Source: Morella rubra (taxonomy: Eukaryota > Streptophyta > Magnoliopsida > Fagales > Myricaceae). Taken from it: 64,000 nucleotides of DNA. Where the stretch lies: positions 11,385,023 to 11,449,022 of the forward strand of contig CM025856.1 in assembly GCA_003952965.2 (NCBI GenBank), written 5' to 3'. The notes under the pieces were generated by a model. The model saw only the letters and a list, made by a program, of their open reading frames with translations. It had not been told where the DNA came from and ran no database searches. The translations under genes and the position numbers were made by a program. This document shows positions 47,011-59,100 of this stretch, piece by piece. How positions within the stretch are numbered: the stretch's first letter is position 1; each line of letters begins with the position of its first letter.

Positions 47011-50000
47011 TCATTCTAAATTTACATCATACAGATCCTGAAGAAGCTTGCTCGATGAAGAATGGTCACGTGTCTCATCCTTACTTTGCATAGAAATAGA
47101 GGAATCGATCCATGGCCCATCCATTGACGCGCCCCTCTGCATTTGGCTGTCTTGTGAAAATGGAGAGCTATGTGTTTGGCTGTCTTGGGATAGTATCTCA
47201 AAGGCTTTAAACCTTGCATCGGGTTTTGTTTCACTGCGCTTGATTATTGGTGCTTGAACTGGGATTTTTCCTTCAAGCATGCCTACTACAGAAGACATTG
47301 CTGGTCTGAGAGTGGGAGAGGGGTTGGTGCACAAGAGAGCCATGTTGAGCATTCTCATCGCCTCTTCAGAGGAGTAGCTTGACCCAAGACTTGGATCAAC
47401 AAGTTCTAAAAGGTTTCCTTGCTCTTGTAGGAAATAGGCCTTCAGAGACATGTAAAAGAAAACAAAGCAGAACATTCATGATCTGATGCATACTTGCAAA
47501 CAGAAAGAAGACCAAGACTGGAGAAGCATTGTGGACACAAAAAAAAAAAAACAAATCTGTAAAGAGCGAAGGTTTGATGTATTCACCTGTTAGACCTACA
47601 TTGAATCAATAATGTGTAAAATTTTTAGTTAAATTGTTTTCATCCCAATAAAATAAGTTCCAAAGAGTCTGGAGGATCTCTTTAGCACCTTAAAAAACTA
47701 TAGATTAAATCTCGTTTCACAATTTTATGAAGTTTAGCGGAAAAGGAAAAGAATCCTTTTCTCTGTCATGAAGGTAGAGATGTGACATAACACTTGAAAT
47801 CTTCAGTGTGGTAGAATATAACAGTAATTTTCCTAAAACTACACATACCAGTAACAAGTGTGGACAAAAAGATCATCTAGAAATGACAGAATGCATTACC
47901 CAGTCCAGAAGATAAACAAACTCCTCTTTTGGCCTATAATTTGCATTGCTTTTCCCACTGACAATCTCCAAAGCAACTACTCCGAAGCTGTAAACATCTG
48001 CTTTGTCTGTCAAGTGACCCCTCATCGCATATTCAGGAGCCATATAACCTCTGAAGAAAAGCAGACAGCAGTGGAACAGTGGGTAAATGTGCCCTTAGGT
48101 GAAATGAAATGCCAGCTTAGAGAGCCTTCTACTATCTAAATGATGTGCAAGGTCTTCTGTCTACAGATTGGTCAAGGGTTGATGTTTTTTTCTGTTTCTC
48201 CTAGGAAAGTAGGTTGCAATTATAAACCTCACATGAACACCGAAACAAATTATATACCTGTCTCTCTTATCAAATACATAGACCATTCAAAAGAAGTCAT
48301 TACGCATATTGTTTTCAGTACCCAAGCTGAAAATTCGATGTAAAAGAAACAGGTCATATTTAAAGAAGCTAACTAAAGGGAAAGGTATAGAGAGACACAG
48401 AGCTCACATTGTTCCAGCAATTCGAGTGCTGATATGAGTGTTCTCTTCTTCATCAAGCTTAGCTAAACCAAAGTCGATATCTTGGCATTTAGATCCTTAT
48501 CAAGTAGAACATTTGTTGCCTTTATGTCTCTGTGGACAATTTTCAACCTGGATTCCTCATGAAGATAAGTTAATCCCTTCGCTATTCCCAAGCATATCTT
48601 CTTCCTGGTAGCCCAATCCAAGTGTAGCTTGTTGCTCCTCTGATCCTAAATTGGAAGCCAAGAGATAAGAGTGTTTTCAGTAATAAGTCTTACTTTTTAA
48701 ATACAGAAAACGATGGATGATAGTAAAAAAATTACCAAAAAGTGCGCGGGCAAGACTATTGTTTTCCATGTATTCATATATCAGTAACAACTGATTTCCT
48801 TCAATACAGCATCCAAAAAGCCTCACAAGATTTGGGTGTTGTAATGCAGAAATCATTCCTATCTCAGTGACAAATTCACGGTTCCCTTGCTTCGATTTGG
48901 AGGATAGCTGCTTAACAGCAATCACAGCACCATCTGATAGTATCCCCTAAGACCAAGCAAAGCAATTTCAGTATCATATAGTCAGATTGTAATTTCTTTT
49001 CTATTACTTTTTACAACTAGGCTTGCATTGAGGTCACACCAGTGACATGGCTAATGTGTTGCAAGTGGTCACAGGTACCAAAGACTAAAACCAATAATCC
49101 AGGATTACCTTGTAAACTGGCCCAAAGCCTCCTTCACCTATCTTATTTGCAGGCTCAAAGTTGTTTGTGGCAGCTTTAATTTGTCTCAAAGTAAAATAAC
49201 CTGTTTGTAGATCTAGTCCACGTAGTTCTGCAAGAAGAGAAAAGGAACTCGAAAACTTCCACAAACAAAAGAGAGGGAAGGAAAAAAAAAACAAAAAACA
49301 ATGGAGGAATTTGGGTCTGCAGGATACACACAATGAGGAATAGACACAAACATGCATCTTAAAAAAGGACGAATACTTTGTATTTCAATCAGGATGTTAA
49401 AGGCTGATTACACCAAAGTACCTTTTATTCTGCAGTTTTGTCTTACATTACTTTTTCATCAGCATCTTCTCTATGTACTATATTAACAAACACTTAATGT
49501 AACTGTACATACAATATATAAGTTAAAATATGAATTAGGATCCCAGCATAACTTTGATCTGTCCCCAGTTCAATGCCTAACCCTTCCGAACTGCTGAAAG
49601 ATCTGGACCTTTTATAAGCCAATAATACCGTGAGAAGGAGAGAGCATTGCAACTTTTCTTTATAAAATCTGAGGCAATCAAAATCGTTTTGGGAATAGAT
49701 GTAGAATAATCATCCTCCTGGTAGGGGGTTGGGGGATTATTTTGCTGATCGGCATCAATGCTGAAGCTACACAAAGACAGAACCACCATTTTTTTCTCTT
49801 AATGTTTATGCGTGTTTATGCATCTGCATGTGTGAGAAAGAAGGAAGAGTGGGAGAGAGGGTTCATGCTTCAGCTCCTTAGCTATTATGCCCATGAATTC
49901 ATAATGACCAAAGGAAACACAACAGCATCTTATTCTACCACTCATCATCAAGGATTACCAAGGCGTTGCTACACAGCAGTTTCTATACTTACATATTCTT

Positions 50001-51933
50001 TTATGGGAATAGTATTACCTTTGTCTTCAAGGTCTTTCCCACCCAGAAAACCTTTGACTCGGAGAAAAACCAAAATCAGTACAAGAAGCACGCATGATGC
50101 AAGTACAATGCCAGCAATAGCCCCAGCAGATAGGCCAACTTTAAAGTCTACAAGAAGAGAGGAATCCTTACATGCTAAGTCCATTAGAAGAATGGCACAT
50201 TCCAAATCAAGAGAAAAACTTACTTGGTGTCACTGAAATAGCAGAAATAAGAGGTCCATAGACACCTCTGTCAGGAATGGCAGTAGTTCCTTTCCCTGCC
50301 CAGTATAAGTGAATCTCCAGAGTGCTACCATTAACAAGAACATTATCAAACTCCTTGCAGATGCCTTTACCAACACCTCCAGCTTCCTCCGCAATGTTAA
50401 AATCCTTCAAAACTAAATTCCCCTGGGAAGGAAAAAAAAAAATCAAATTTGAACTTCATAGGTTTCACAATTGGATATCCTTTCTCGTTTGAAGCCAAGC
50501 AAAACGTTGATCAGAGTCATGGTAACTTAATCTTACAAAACCCCTGGTAACTCACTTGAATGGAAACATTAAATATGCGCTTCCCCAGGCTGCTAAATGT
50601 CTGATCATCAGAGAACATTATTTCTGCAAAGTAGAGCTTTACTTTGTAGCTTCCCTTTCGCAAGCAAAGACCATAGTACTTCAGTGATAGAGGGGCAAGT
50701 CGGGCAGTTTTATATGGGCCATCCACATTCAAAGAAGATGTATTTGTTGTGATGTAGGAAGAGGAGCTTTTATCCATGTAGACCCCTGTACTACTATAAG
50801 CCCATTTTTCAGAAACAGAACTAAAGTGCGATGCGCCGTCTTTGCTCAAGTCCTCTTCATAGTAATCACCCTCATAGTTCGTGCTCACTCCCTCCGCAAT
50901 TTATAAACAATGAATAATCTGCAAATATAACAGTAATCATTTCATAGAGTACTTCCGTTAGGGTCTAAAGTAGCTCACCTCATAAGCTACTGGCGTTGAT
51001 AAAATCAACATCTGATTTGTTTCTGTACTTACATTGTGCTTTTTTGGAACAGGGGAGGCCCTTCTTCAAACACCACCGACTTCGAGAAGTTAAAAAGTTT
51101 AGGTTCAGTCAAATAGCTGTGTTTTAATGCAATTTGAGTGAGCAAAACAAATGTGACTTAATAAGGAAAGAACTTACGAGTTGCCCTCCAGATCCGAATG
51201 ACTGGCAACCAAATTCCTGCATGATAATAGATCTTGGTCAGGAGAATGCAAGAGGAATGAATATGTCACTGATGTGGAAGACAGAGTTGGCATTGATGTA
51301 AGAGAAGTTGATATTGAATTTTTTTCTTCCCTCTTTGACAGGACAAGCTCTGAATACAGAAGTGATTAGTGCTGAAGACACTTACACTGACTGTGCTTCA
51401 CAACTAACAGCAGGTGACCCTGAAAAATTGTTGTAAGATATATCCCTGCAATATCATGGTGTCATTGTTATACTTCTAAACTTGGAAAGCACGATAAATG
51501 AGTAAAAGCTCACATTCAACTGCATGACTCACAGGATTGCAATTAAGAAGAAGAAGAGGAAGCAACAAATCACTCTAGTGCTTAGACGAATTTAGCCAAA
51601 TGAAACAAAGATTCTCAGCTTCAAAGAGACTTACAAATTCTTTTTGCTGTTCAATACCCAAGTCAGGTCTTTCTCGACTCAACGAAAGTTACAAATTCGT
51701 TGGTAGGTAACTCAACGAGTTGTTGGTTAAAAACCTACATCCATTGAATGCATGTCATCTCCTTTCAGGCCAAGTGAACAGCCACAAGGAAGGATACAAG
51801 AAAAGAAAGAAATTAAACAGGAAATATGTGTTGTTGATGTAATTTTTACTTGGCACACTTGCCAGCTTACATGAAGTCTAGATCCATTTCTTGCTCTGGA
51901 ATTGGACCACTTAAACGATTGAAACTCAGATCT
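47011..51933 (-). pseudogene. LRR-malectin receptor-like kinase (LRR-RLK VIII-2 type), 5'-truncated and frameshifted copy A
   Basis: Minus-strand exons (high to low): 51,871-51,933 and 51,386-51,445 (last LRRs, [11 protein letters not shown] and [12 protein letters not shown]), 51,178-51,216, 51,033-51,079 ([11 protein letters not shown]), malectin 50,556-50,918 and 50,224-50,422, TM 50,019-50,147, juxtamembrane 49,109-49,227 ([11 protein letters not shown]), 48,736-48,946 (VIAVKQL), HRD/DFG exon 48,408 to about 48,650, 47,900-48,050 ([10 protein letters not shown]), 47,011-47,439. Compared with copy B it has one extra base at the start of the malectin exon (near 50,885), one extra base near 48,630 and one lost base just before DFG (near 48,478). 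The HRDIKATN stretch is therefore out of frame. All upstream LRR exons are missing. It cannot make the full receptor. Confidence 0.85.
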
Positions 51934-52246
51934 CTGTAACATAGAAATGGAAAAACTTATTATATATGAATGAAATGGTAATATAATAGAATCAATTTGT
52001 TTAACATCATCTATTTTATATCAAGTACCATTCTACACTCCAAATGCAGTTTCAGCATAAATTAAGACATCAGCACTAGTTTGTAATTAATATAAATTTT
52101 TCTCCATAAATCTTGAGAAAAGAATATTGCCACACATATGTGACTTACAACTGCCATGGGCGTCTAGTATCTAAAATATTTCTACACAGTACTCTAACAA
52201 TGAATAACAGAATAACAAACAAGTACTGAAAAGAAAATTCAAGAAA

Positions 52247-52265
52247 GAGAGAGAGAGAGAGAGAG
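52247..52265. repeat. (GA)n microsatellite, copy A
   Basis: GA run in a kinase-gene intron. The same run in copy B lies at 61,367-61,386 with slightly different surrounding length. Confidence 0.8.
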
Positions 52266-52514
52266 GATGGAAAAATTTTTCTCCTAATTTCAGAAGAGCT
52301 AAGGAAGAAGGGTTTCTTTTCATCTGCATAATTAATTTTCTCAGTGAATATTGAACCATAAATCCAACATGCTCAGCAGGTCAAATCGCAGGCCTCCATC
52401 TTGGACAGGGAGAATTACCACTGAACCATCGGCATAAGTATATAAGCTCGAGTTTTTTAGTCCACAATTTAGTCGATCAGCAGGTAAGCTGCTATTTGGA
52501 GTAATAAGCTTTTT

Positions 52515-53739
52515 GAATAAGGATTTTCAAGCTTTATTCCAACTCGAGCTCTTATATGTGTTAAACGAGCCGAATTCAAACATTTACTACTCAGCTCGTT
52601 TATTGCCGTACTCTTGTGCATAAATTTACGAGCAAAGCTTCTGTTCAACAAGATGCGAATACAAAAAAAAAAAAAAAAAACACGTGGTGGTTAAAATTTT
52701 GGGTTATGGCCTATGAGAATCGGTGAAAAAGTGAAGATATTTTATGGGAGTTAGTAAAAAAGTGAAGATTGAGAGGATTTGAATAAATATTATAATAAAA
52801 AAATAATTTGATAAGAAAGAGAAATTATTTTATAATTTTTTTAATTAAAGACCAAAATTTTAAATGCCAACATTTTTTAGTTCAATCGAGTTAAATTTTT
52901 TTACTTTCTTTGGCAGGCCCACAGCTACTAAAGAAGCTGACTTTTTGCTTACTCCAAATTCAAGTCAAATACATCCGCCACCTACATTATTGCTCAACTG
53001 CTTATTAAAAAGAAGGCAAAACGAGTCCAAGTCAATGCTGCTATAAACGGCCTAAATTTACTTTTTTTTAAAAAAAATATCAAAAGTTAATTAATCGCTT
53101 CTTTATTTGCTGGTTGGCCAACAACTACTGAAGAACCTGACTACTCACCAACTCCACATCTGCCTAAATTATTTGCTCGACTGCTTATTAAAAAGACTTG
53201 AAAGACTACCCCGATGTTTTGGCTTAATTTTTTTTAATTATTTTAGGATTAAGTATCTTTTTGTCCCTAAATTTTATAAATAATTGTAGAGATCATGGTT
53301 TCTCAAATTCGTCCTTCCATTGAATTTCAGTTCAATAAACTAATGAGGGTCACATTAGTACTAATTAAAAAAGTTTTGGGTTAATTCCTTCTATGTGAAG
53401 AAAAGCTCAATTGTAGGTCTTTTAATAAAGCCAAAGCCCATTAGAGTTTTAACTTATAACCTTAAATAAGAGTTTTTAAAGTGGTACGGATTGAAGAGAG
53501 AAATAGAAGAGAAAGATGTAGTTTTTTTCTTTCATGCCCAAGTTTCATCAAAGTCTTGATCCTGCTCCATCTGTGGTCCGATCAAGCTAAAATTTGAAGG
53601 AGACGTTCAAGACACAAGGAGCTATAATCTGAACGGTGAAAATTAGATTACGAGCTCAGGAATTGTGTTTCGTACTCATGAACAGTAACCGCGAGTTTTG
53701 GTAATTTCTCTTTTTCATTGTATTTGCTAAGATTGATAT
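52515..53739. other. Spacer between kinase copies
   Basis: An A-run at 52,662-52,680 follows the duplication edge. At 52,905-53,010 and 53,105-53,205 two diverged direct copies of a block of about 100 bp (caactact.aagaa.ctgact...cgactgcttattaaaaag) are seen. From about 53,390 a 5'-leader or LTR-like stretch may belong to the copia remnant. No host gene is recognised. Confidence 0.4.
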
Positions 53740-54741
53740 CATCCTAAAGAGATATGAGTTATAGCCTCTTGTTATAACTAGAGAAGATTTTGTGTACCCA
53801 TTATTCATCTCCAGATACACATCTCCAATGCCAATGACTTTAACCAAGTCTCATTGTCCATCTTTACAATTCCAAAATCACCAGATCTATAGGATGCAAA
53901 GAAATCCTTTTGAGATGTACCATGAATGGAGGCACCACTGTCAATCACCAACTGGTCTCATGGCATGTAACATTTATCACCTCATCTTCATAAATAATGA
54001 GGAAGTTTGCAGGAGTGGTGGTAGCAACTCTATCATCACCATCTTTGTCAATCTCATTCTTCATTTCATTCCCTTTCTCATTCTTGTTTTCTTTTTTCAA
54101 TTGCCTGCAATATTTCCTGATGTGTCACTTTTTCCCGCAATGATAACACTCGACATTAAAAAACTCGCTTTTGCCTTTATCTCTATTCTTCGGACCTCTG
54201 CTCTTGCTTCTCCTCGTCTTTTCTGTAACCAAGACTTCTGACTGTGAAGAGGATCCCTGTGATTTTCTTCTCATCTCTTCGTTTAAAAGACAACTCTTTG
54301 CCATATCTTTGTGATTACACCATCTGGAGCGGAGTTGGACAAAGAAGTTCTAAGCGTCTCCCATGAGTCCGGTAATGAACCAAGCAACCATAACTTCTGT
54401 ATCTCATCATAAAACTTAATACCCATTCCAGCTAACTCATTAATAATTCCTTAGAATGTATTCAAGTGATCAGATAAAGGAGTCACATCCTAGTATCTCA
54501 AAGCCATCATCTGCTTAATTAGAAACATCTTATTATTTACAGTTTTTCTAGCATACAACTATTCAAGCTTACTCTATAGAGTACGTGCATGTGTCTCCCT
54601 ACTAATATGGTTCAAAACATTGTCATATACCCACACACATGTCGATGTAACAAAGTCCATTCTTCATCTGACTTGTTTGGTTTTTTAGTAGCAAACACCA
54701 GTAGGTAATAATCTTTTACATAAAGAAGATCTTCCATTTTT
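53740..54741 (-). mobile_element. Ty1/copia gag-protease remnant, minus strand
   Basis: From 54,737 downwards the minus strand reads as copia gag: MEDLLYVKDYY, then EEWTLLHRHVCGY, later GMGIKFYDEIQKLWLLGSLP, and a degraded zinc knuckle (CYHCGKK...) near 54,130. The protease motif VIDSGAS lies near 53,945. Frameshifts and stops are frequent. Integrase and reverse transcriptase are absent. The extreme N-terminus of gag is not here but lies on the other strand just to the right. Confidence 0.8.
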
Positions 54742-54746
54742 AACAC

Positions 54747-54858
54747 TGGTATCGGAGCCAGGTTGCCAAGTTGCTTGGTTGGCGGTTTGAGTTATGGAAG
54801 CAAATGTGAGTAGAATGATTAACCTCAATGGTTCAAATTATCACATATGGAAGGGAAA
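54747..54858 (+). mobile_element. Copia primer-binding site and first gag codons, plus strand
   Basis: TGGTATCGGAGCCA (54,747-54,760) matches the initiator-Met tRNA primer site of copia elements. A leader and ATG at 54,794 follow, with [20 protein letters not shown]. The frame then runs straight into plastid ccsA sequence at about 54,858. The rest of gag lies to the left in the opposite orientation. Confidence 0.75.
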
Positions 54859-54861
54859 TGC

Positions 54862-55240
54862 TTCAATTCGTAATATTGGTACCCACTCTCCAATCTGATT
54901 GGTTAACGATGTACGTAAGTATGATGGTATTGAGCTATGCAACTCTTTTATGTGGATCATTATTATCAGTAGCTCTTATAGTCATCACATTTCGAAAAGT
55001 CATAAGGACTTTTGATAAAAAGCAATAATAAGTTATTTTCCTTTGACGAGATTCACGAAAGAAACAATCTTTTAGGGAACAATTCTTTGATTTTTTTCTA
55101 GAAATTATTATAGGTCTCAATTGATTCAACAATTGGATCATTGGAGTTATCGTATTATTGGGATAGGATTTATCTTTTTAACTATTGGTATTCTTTTGGG
55201 AGCATAATGGGCAAATGAAGCATGAGGCTAATATTAGAAT
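54862..55240 (+). pseudogene. ccsA: Plastid ccsA fragment in the nucleus (NUPT), copy B
   Basis: A longer version of the 44,881 fragment, starting with [20 protein letters not shown] (typical CcsA) and ending after WANEA. Former codons of the GAVWANEAWGSYW-type region are now stops, consistent with G-to-A decay and other changes of plastid DNA in the nucleus. A one-base change and an added A after TFDKK break the frame. Confidence 0.9.
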
Positions 55241-55254
55241 TATAGCGGATGACT

Positions 55255-55335
55255 TTTCACGGATGATCTTCTCTTTTTTGCGAAAGCAACATCTCAAGAA
55301 GTGAAAGTTATTACTAACTGTCTCGAGAATAATCG
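55255..55335 (+). mobile_element. LINE reverse-transcriptase scrap, copy B
   Basis: Frame TDDLLFFAKATSQEVKVIT resembles the catalytic ADD-containing motif of LINE reverse transcriptase. It follows the ccsA fragment directly, as in copy A. Confidence 0.6.
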
Positions 55336-56176
55336 GGAGGGGTGTTACATCCTCCCCACCTTAAGATTAATTCAATCCTCAAATTTTGGTAAGGTTCAAA
55401 ACAAGAAAATATTCAAAAAGTTTTGACAAATAAATACAAGGGCAAGTTCTTACTATCACAGAACTCCTTGGTACTAATCTCCAAAGGTTTTATATCCTTA
55501 ATCATCTTCAATGACATTATCTCCTATCAGCAATCATAGCTCTTCAACACATATTGTGCTAAACCCACAGTGAGAAATCTCAGGTGATATGACACTATTA
55601 TACTCACTAGTATAAAGATAAGATTATAAAGAGATTTTATTTCTAAATGTCCGATCATGGAACAATGATTTACATGCTTTAAACATATGCAAAAATTGTT
55701 CCTTAATAATCCGATGAAGTCATGCCCATTATTAAAGAATAACCATTAACAAACTTGATCTTTCTTTAGATAGCAGAAAGTAGGAGGAACACTCAATTAT
55801 TCTCTCAATTATATAAAAATTAAGATTTTTTGTGGAGAGAAGAAAAAGAACAGGAGTACCTACAATTTCAATTGCAAACGAACATGCATATGCTACCAGA
55901 TCAGGGAGACAAAATCTGTAGAGAAGTCTATCACAGCTCAAAGAGGAATTAGAATCCTATGCAGTGAATTAGTAAGCAGACAAATCTCATAGTAATAATG
56001 CTCACTTTTTAATATTGGATTTACATTTATATCTTTATGAGTTATATAACCTAATAACAAAAAAAGGGGAGAAAATCACTTTGAGCCCCCGAATCTGGCA
56101 AACAATCTAAAAGCATCTATCTTCAACTGTTGTCCTGACAGTGTAACTATTTGTTTTCTTCCCAAATACCTATAGG

Positions 56177-59100
56177 TCATTCTAAATTTACATCATACAG
56201 ATCCTGAAGAAGCTTGCTCGATGAAGAATGGTCACGTGTCTCATCCTTACTTTGCATAGAAATAGAGGAATCGATCCATGGCCCATCCATTGACGCGCCC
56301 CTCTGCATTTGGCTGTCTTGTGAAAATGGAGAGCTATGTGTTTGGCTGTCTTGGGATAGTATCTCAAAGGCTTTAAACCTTGCATCGGGTTTTGTTTCAC
56401 TGCGCTTGATTATTGGTGCTTGAACTGGGATTTTTCCTTCAAGCATGCCTACTACAGAAGACATTGCTGGTCTGAGAGTGGGAGAGGGGTTGGTGCACAA
56501 GAGAGCCACGTTGAGCATTCTCAACGCCTCTTCAGAGGAGTAGCTTGACCCAAGACTTGGATCAACAAGTTCTAAAAGGTTTCCTTGCTCTTGTAGGACA
56601 TAGGCCTTCAGAGACATGTAAAAGAAAACAAAGCAGAACATTCATGATCTGATGCATACTTGCAAACAGAAAGAAGACCAAGACTGGAGAAGCATTGTGG
56701 ACACAAAGTAAAAAAAGTAATCTGTAAAGAGCGAAGGTTTGATGTATTCACCTTTTAGACCAACACTGAATCAATAGTGTGTAAAATTTTTAGTTAAATT
56801 GTTTTCATCCCAATAAAATAAGTTCCAAAGAGTCTGGAGGATCTCTTTAGCACCTTCAAAAACTATAGATTAAATCTCGTTTCACAATTGTATGAAGTTT
56901 AGCGGAAAAGGAAAAGAATCCTTTTCTCGTTCATGAAGGTAGAGATGTGACATAACACTTGAAATCTTCAGTGTGGTAGAATATAACAGTAATTTTCAGA
57001 AAACAACACATACCAGTAACAAGTGTGGACAAAAAGATCATCTAGAAATGACAGAATGCATTACCCAGTCCAGAAGATAAACAAACTCCTCTTTTGGCCT
57101 ATAATTTGTGTTGCTCTTCCCACTGACAATCTCCAAAGCAACAACTCCAAAGCTGTAAACATCTGCTTTGTCTGTCAAGTAACCCCTCATCGCATATTCA
57201 GGAGCCATATAACCTCTGAAGAAAAGCAGACAGCAGTGGAACAGTGGGTAAATGTGCCCTTAGGTGAAATGAAATGCCAGCTTAGAGAGCCTTCTACTAT
57301 CTAAATGATGTGCAAGGTCTTCTGTCTACAGATTGGTCAAGGGTTTGTTTTTTTCTGTTTCTCCTAGGAAAGTAGGTTGCAATTATAAACCTCACATGAA
57401 CACCGAAACAAATTATATACCTGTCTCTCTTATCAAATACATAGACCATTCAAAAGAAGTCATTACGCATATTGTTTTCAGTACCCAAGCTGAAAATTCG
57501 ATGTAAAAGAAACAGGTCATATTTAAAGAAGCTAACTAAAGAGAAAGGTATAGAGAGAGACAGAGCTCACATTGTTCCAGCAATTCGAGTGCTGATATGA
57601 GTGTTCTCTTCTTCATCAAGCTTAGCTAAACCAAAGTCGGATATCTTGGCGTTTAGATCCTTATCAAGTAGAACATTTGTTGCCTTTATGTCTCTGTGGA
57701 CAATTTTCAACCTGGATTCCTCATGAAGATAAGTTAATCCCTTCGCTATTCCCAAGCATATCTTCTTCCTGGTAGCCCAATCCAAGTGTAGCTTTTGCTC
57801 CTCTGATCCTAAATTGGAAGCCAAGAGATAAAGAGTGTTTTCAGTAATAAGTCTTACTTTTTAAATACAGAAAACGATGGATGATAGAAAAAAACATTAC
57901 CAAAAAGTGCGCGGGCAAGACTATTGTTTTCCATGTATTCATATATCAGTAACAACTGATTTCCTTCAATACAGCATCCAAAAAGCCTCACAAGATTTGG
58001 GTGTTGTAATGCAGAAATCATTCCTATCTCAGTGACAAATTCACGGTTCCCTTGCTTCGATTTGGAGGATAGCTGCTTAACAGCAATCACAGCACCATCT
58101 GATAGTATCCCCTAAGACCAAGCAAAGCAATTTCAGTATCATATAGTCAGATTCTAATTTCTTTTCTATTACTTTTTACAACTAGGCTTGCATTGAGGTC
58201 ACAACAGTGACATGGGTCATGTGTTGCAAGTGGTCACAGGTACCAAAGACTAAAACCAATAATCCAGGATTACCTTGTAAACTGGCCCAAAGCCTCCTTC
58301 ACCTATCTTATTTGCAGGCTCAAAGTTGTTTGTGGCAGCTTTAATTTGTCTCAAAGTAAAATAACCTGTTTGTAGATCTAGTCCACGTAGTTCTGCAAGA
58401 AGAGAAAAGGAACTCGAAAACTTCCACAAACAAAAGAGAGGGAAGGAAAAAGAAACCAATGCAGGAATTTGGGTCTGCAGGATACACACATTGAGGAATA
58501 GACACAAACATGCATCTTAAAAAAGGACGAATACTTTGTATTTCAATCAGGATGTTAAAGGCTGATTACACCAAAGTACCTTTTATTCTGCAGTTTTGTC
58601 TTACATTGCTTTTTCATCAGCATCTTCTCTATGTACCATATTAACAAACACTTAATGTAATTGTACATACAATATATAAGTTAAAATATGAATTAGGATC
58701 CCAGCATAACTTTGATCTGTCCCCAGTTCAATGCCTAACCCTTCTGAACTGCTTAAAGATCTGGACCTTTTATAAGCCAATAATACCATGAGGAGATTGC
58801 AACTTTTCTTTATAAAATCTGAGGCAATCAAAATCGTTTTGGGAATAGATGTAGAATAATCGTCCTCTGGGTAGGGGGTTGGGGGATTATTTTGTCGATT
58901 GGCATCAATGCTGAAGCTACACAAAGATAGAACTACCATCTTTTTTCTCTTAATGTTTATGCGTGTTTATGCATCTGCATGTGTGAGAAAGAAGGAAGAG
59001 TGGGAGAGAGGGTTCATGCTTCAGCTCCTTAGCTATTATGCCCATGAATTCATAATGACCAAAGGAAACACAACAGCATCTTATTCTACCACTCATCATC

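Larger units (their letters stand above)
44881..52514 (-). repeat. Segmental duplication copy A (receptor-kinase unit)
   Basis: Direct repeat of 54,927-61,631, with most exons at a constant offset of about 9,150-9,166. It starts exactly at the hAT right end and ends after 'gtaataagctttttg', within an intron of the kinase gene. It has 848 extra bases at 45,517-46,364 compared with copy B. Coding identity is very high, and introns differ by small indels. Confidence 0.9.

Noticed and set aside
49742..50236. 164-codon plus-strand frame (also at 58,899-59,387)
   Set aside because: Antisense to the TM exon and introns of the receptor kinase. It is kept in both copies only because the DNA is duplicated.
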